Notes under the pieces: model-generated | What the model was told of the DNA's origin: nothing | What the model saw: only the letters and a program-made list of their open reading frames with translations | Databases searched by the model: none | Assembly (NCBI GenBank): GCA_910890315.1 | Contig: CAJVGD010000017.1 | Coordinates: 1-64,000 of the forward strand | DNA from: Serendipita indica DSM 11827 | Taxonomy: Eukaryota > Basidiomycota > Agaricomycetes > Sebacinales > Serendipitaceae | Length of the DNA stretch: 64,000 bases | Direction of reading: 5' to 3' | Translations under genes and position numbers: made by a program | In this document: positions 62,121 to 64,000 of the stretch, one piece after another | Layout of the letters: every line of letters begins with the position of its first letter | How positions within the stretch are numbered: the stretch's first letter is position 1

Positions 62121-63713
62121 ATGCCCATCTTTACTCTCGCATATGGGTCTTTTGGTGATATTACCTTGTGTGTACAGTTATTATGGAAGATTGGCAGGGA
62201 GCTGCGCGACACCACCGGGTCGTCACAAGAGTATCAAGCACTCAAAGCGGAGCTAACGTACACTGTCTCTCTTCTGGATCAGGTTCGGCGACTGGAGCAG
62301 GGGCCTCAGACATCCAAGAGGACACAGGATCTACTTCAACTTCTTCGAGAGGAGGTGGCGCTCAGCCATCAGGCGATTCAGAACTTCATGACCCAGCACA
62401 GGAGGCCACGAGGCATCCTCCAAATAGTCACTTGGCATACAATGGGTACTAACGAGGCCCGAGAGCTCCAGGAGCTCTTGTCAAGACGATGTATGCGACT
62501 ATCAATGCTACTTGATATGTAAGCACAGTTTATATTCTGATTTGTATTCCTAAAGACTATAGGTTTCATCAAAGCAGTCAAAAAGATAGAAATACATACG
62601 AAAGCTCTCGTGTGACACTCATGCACAGAGAGGGAGTCCGTATTCTATCAACTCGGATTGAGAGTGCTACCACTGGGATAGTCGCCGATGTTGCTTCCGT
62701 TGGTCAGCATGTGATCGAGACGCAAACAACGGTCTGCAAGATAAAGGAGATCCTAGATTCTCTGGGCAAACATGTCAAGGATATGTCACGTGTTGAGATC
62801 AAGGTTGCTGTAGTCGATCCGCTCAACAGACGGCATGACCTTTCCCTTGGGTACTGCCAGAGCTACCAGGTGAGCAACGAGTAGGCAGTCAGTCCTGCAA
62901 CCAAATGTTTAATTATGCAGATGGCCGTTGATATGATCAAGTTTCTTGCAAGGCACAATCAAATTGCAGGTGGCCCTTACCTGGAGAGAGGCCAATTCCA
63001 GCTCATGTACGGAAGATCGCATGGCGTGGTCAAGGAGGCATCATGGACTACGCTTGCTCAAGTTGGACTATCCATTGAGATTTGTGTCATCAGTCAACGT
63101 TGGCATTGCGTTCGCTGCCCAGCTTGTGGTTATGAAGGTCCGCAGTGTCCTTCAAAGGATCCTCAAGCTAGAAAGTGGTCGGTAAAATATCCTCATTCAC
63201 TGCTTGAAGACTGACCTTTTCAGTACAATGTGTCATCGCAAGTTTCAAGTTCTAGAAATGCACGATGTTGACTTACCAAACCGGTTAGTCCGTTTATCAC
63301 ATGGTCATAACTATAAAAACGATATTTTTTCAGAATCCTGAACAGTTCTGTGGATGCGTCGTGGAATTGGGAAGAAGTGTCACAATTCCGTCTCCTGGCT
63401 GTTGTTAGTGATGCGTATCCTCACGTGAGTGGATGCCTCGTAACATAATCTTCCCTAACGGATAGTTTATGCCCACCACTCTCAGCCTACTGCTCGGTTT
63501 CCCATTTGGAACACAGACCAGCTCATTGGGTTCAAGGAGTTTCTCGAAGAGGATGAGTCGTTTCTGTTCCCCGACACCCCTTCTGATGAGACAGAGTGCG
63601 AGATGTTTGTTGTAGAGAGTGAACTGTCGGCTTGCATAGATCCGCTGGTGTTGCTTGACATGGAGAGACTGCTCGACATCTTGACCCACCTGTTTGTAAT
63701 CGATGAGGCGTAA
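62121..63713 (+). CDS. fungal ubiquitin-like-domain (ULD) protein
   Basis: Intact counterpart of the decayed gene at 4777-6107. ATG 62121 starts MPIFTLAYGSFGDITLCVQL, a hydrophobic/amphipathic N-terminal helix region typical of fungal N-terminal-domain proteins; helical repeats follow (LLWKIGRELRDTTGSSQEYQ, WHTMGTNEARELQELLSRR). Exon 2 (from about 62564) gives a coiled stretch and the ULD start VEIKVAVVDPLNRRHDLSLG. Exon 3 completes it (MAVDMIKFLARHNQ, GQFQLMYGR, LSIEICVISQRW) and carries a C-x2-C ... C motif (CVRCPACGYEGPQC). The tail QFRLLAVVSDAYPH / PTARFPIWNTDQLIGF ends LTHLFVIDEA at 63713. Six exons join in frame with introns of about 45-60 bp. Function unknown; the ULD suggests a role in protein-protein signalling. 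Confidence 0.75.
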
Positions 63714-64000
63714 TTGCGTCCGCGGAGATGGTATCTATATACAATATTCCGATTGTCTGTGTTCCTGGCCTTCGTCTCAGTGTCTTTATCCTCGAAACTC
63801 CAACGCATTTCCATTGCCGCTAAGAAAAATAATGGAAATCATATCAGTGAGCTCTGCTTCCTATTATTGTAGTTATGTCTGCAGAGGACAGAGAGACAAT
63901 GACCTTAGTCACACACTTGGTAGTCGCAAAATGTTAACTGAACTGGAGGATCTGTTGGTTCTGGTCACCGTGTAGCATAGCCATGACCTACATAGGCAAG
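63714..64000. other. right edge, no gene seen
   Basis: 287 bp after the ULD gene. A plus frame at 63703-63975 overlaps its stop and has no family features. Confidence 0.35.

Overview
The window comes from a filamentous basidiomycete, most likely a Cantharellales fungus such as Rhizoctonia/Ceratobasidium. This is inferred from gene style, not from a database match: genes are dense, most are cut by many 45-60 bp GT-AG introns, and there are Zn2Cys6 and S1/P1 nuclease genes, fungal ubiquitin-like-domain (ULD) genes and a local F-box family.

Layout. 1-3748 (-): RING/TRAF zinc-finger protein running off the left edge. 4777-6107 (-): decayed ULD gene whose intact relative lies at 62121-63713 (+). 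6571-8944 (+): phospholipase-D-family protein. 9000-10160 (-) and 10473-11424 (+): head-to-head deoxyhypusine hydroxylase and MRT4. 12449-16277 (+): one reading frame joining a septin-type GTPase to two Zn2Cys6 clusters. 17060-19885 (+): two F-box relatives, the first frameshifted. 20561-23795 (+): S1/P1 nuclease, VIP1-like RRM protein, ribosomal protein L25. 24131-29334 (-): RA-PH adaptor and a DUF6699-like protein. 30135-30952 (+): glutathione transferase. 31342-32554 (-): membrane protein with a C-terminal U-box. 33211-35481 (-) RIO1 kinase and 35766-40310 (+) full ABCB transporter share a 284 bp divergent promoter.

40659-51116 (-) holds two tandem copies of a DHA2-type MFS transporter gene. 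The left copy is split by a young Ty1/copia LTR retrotransposon (41862-47293) with identical 142 bp LTRs and a 5 bp target duplication, sitting in a coding exon. Then come an F-box gene (51802-53010 +), a weak membrane-protein gene (53107-54566 -), a secreted SGNH/GDSL hydrolase (55288-56741 -), a third, intact MFS gene (57477-59547 +) and a calmodulin-like gene built from very small 5' exons (60038-60912 +).

Themes: ribosome and translation housekeeping (DOHH, MRT4, L25, RIO1) is mixed with expanded families (F-box, ULD, MFS) and export or secreted functions (ABCB, MFS, SGNH hydrolase, S1 nuclease, GST). Several well-conserved genes carry apparent one-base frameshifts, some in short homopolymers, so sequence or assembly error must be considered beside true decay. 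All exon structures were read by eye.
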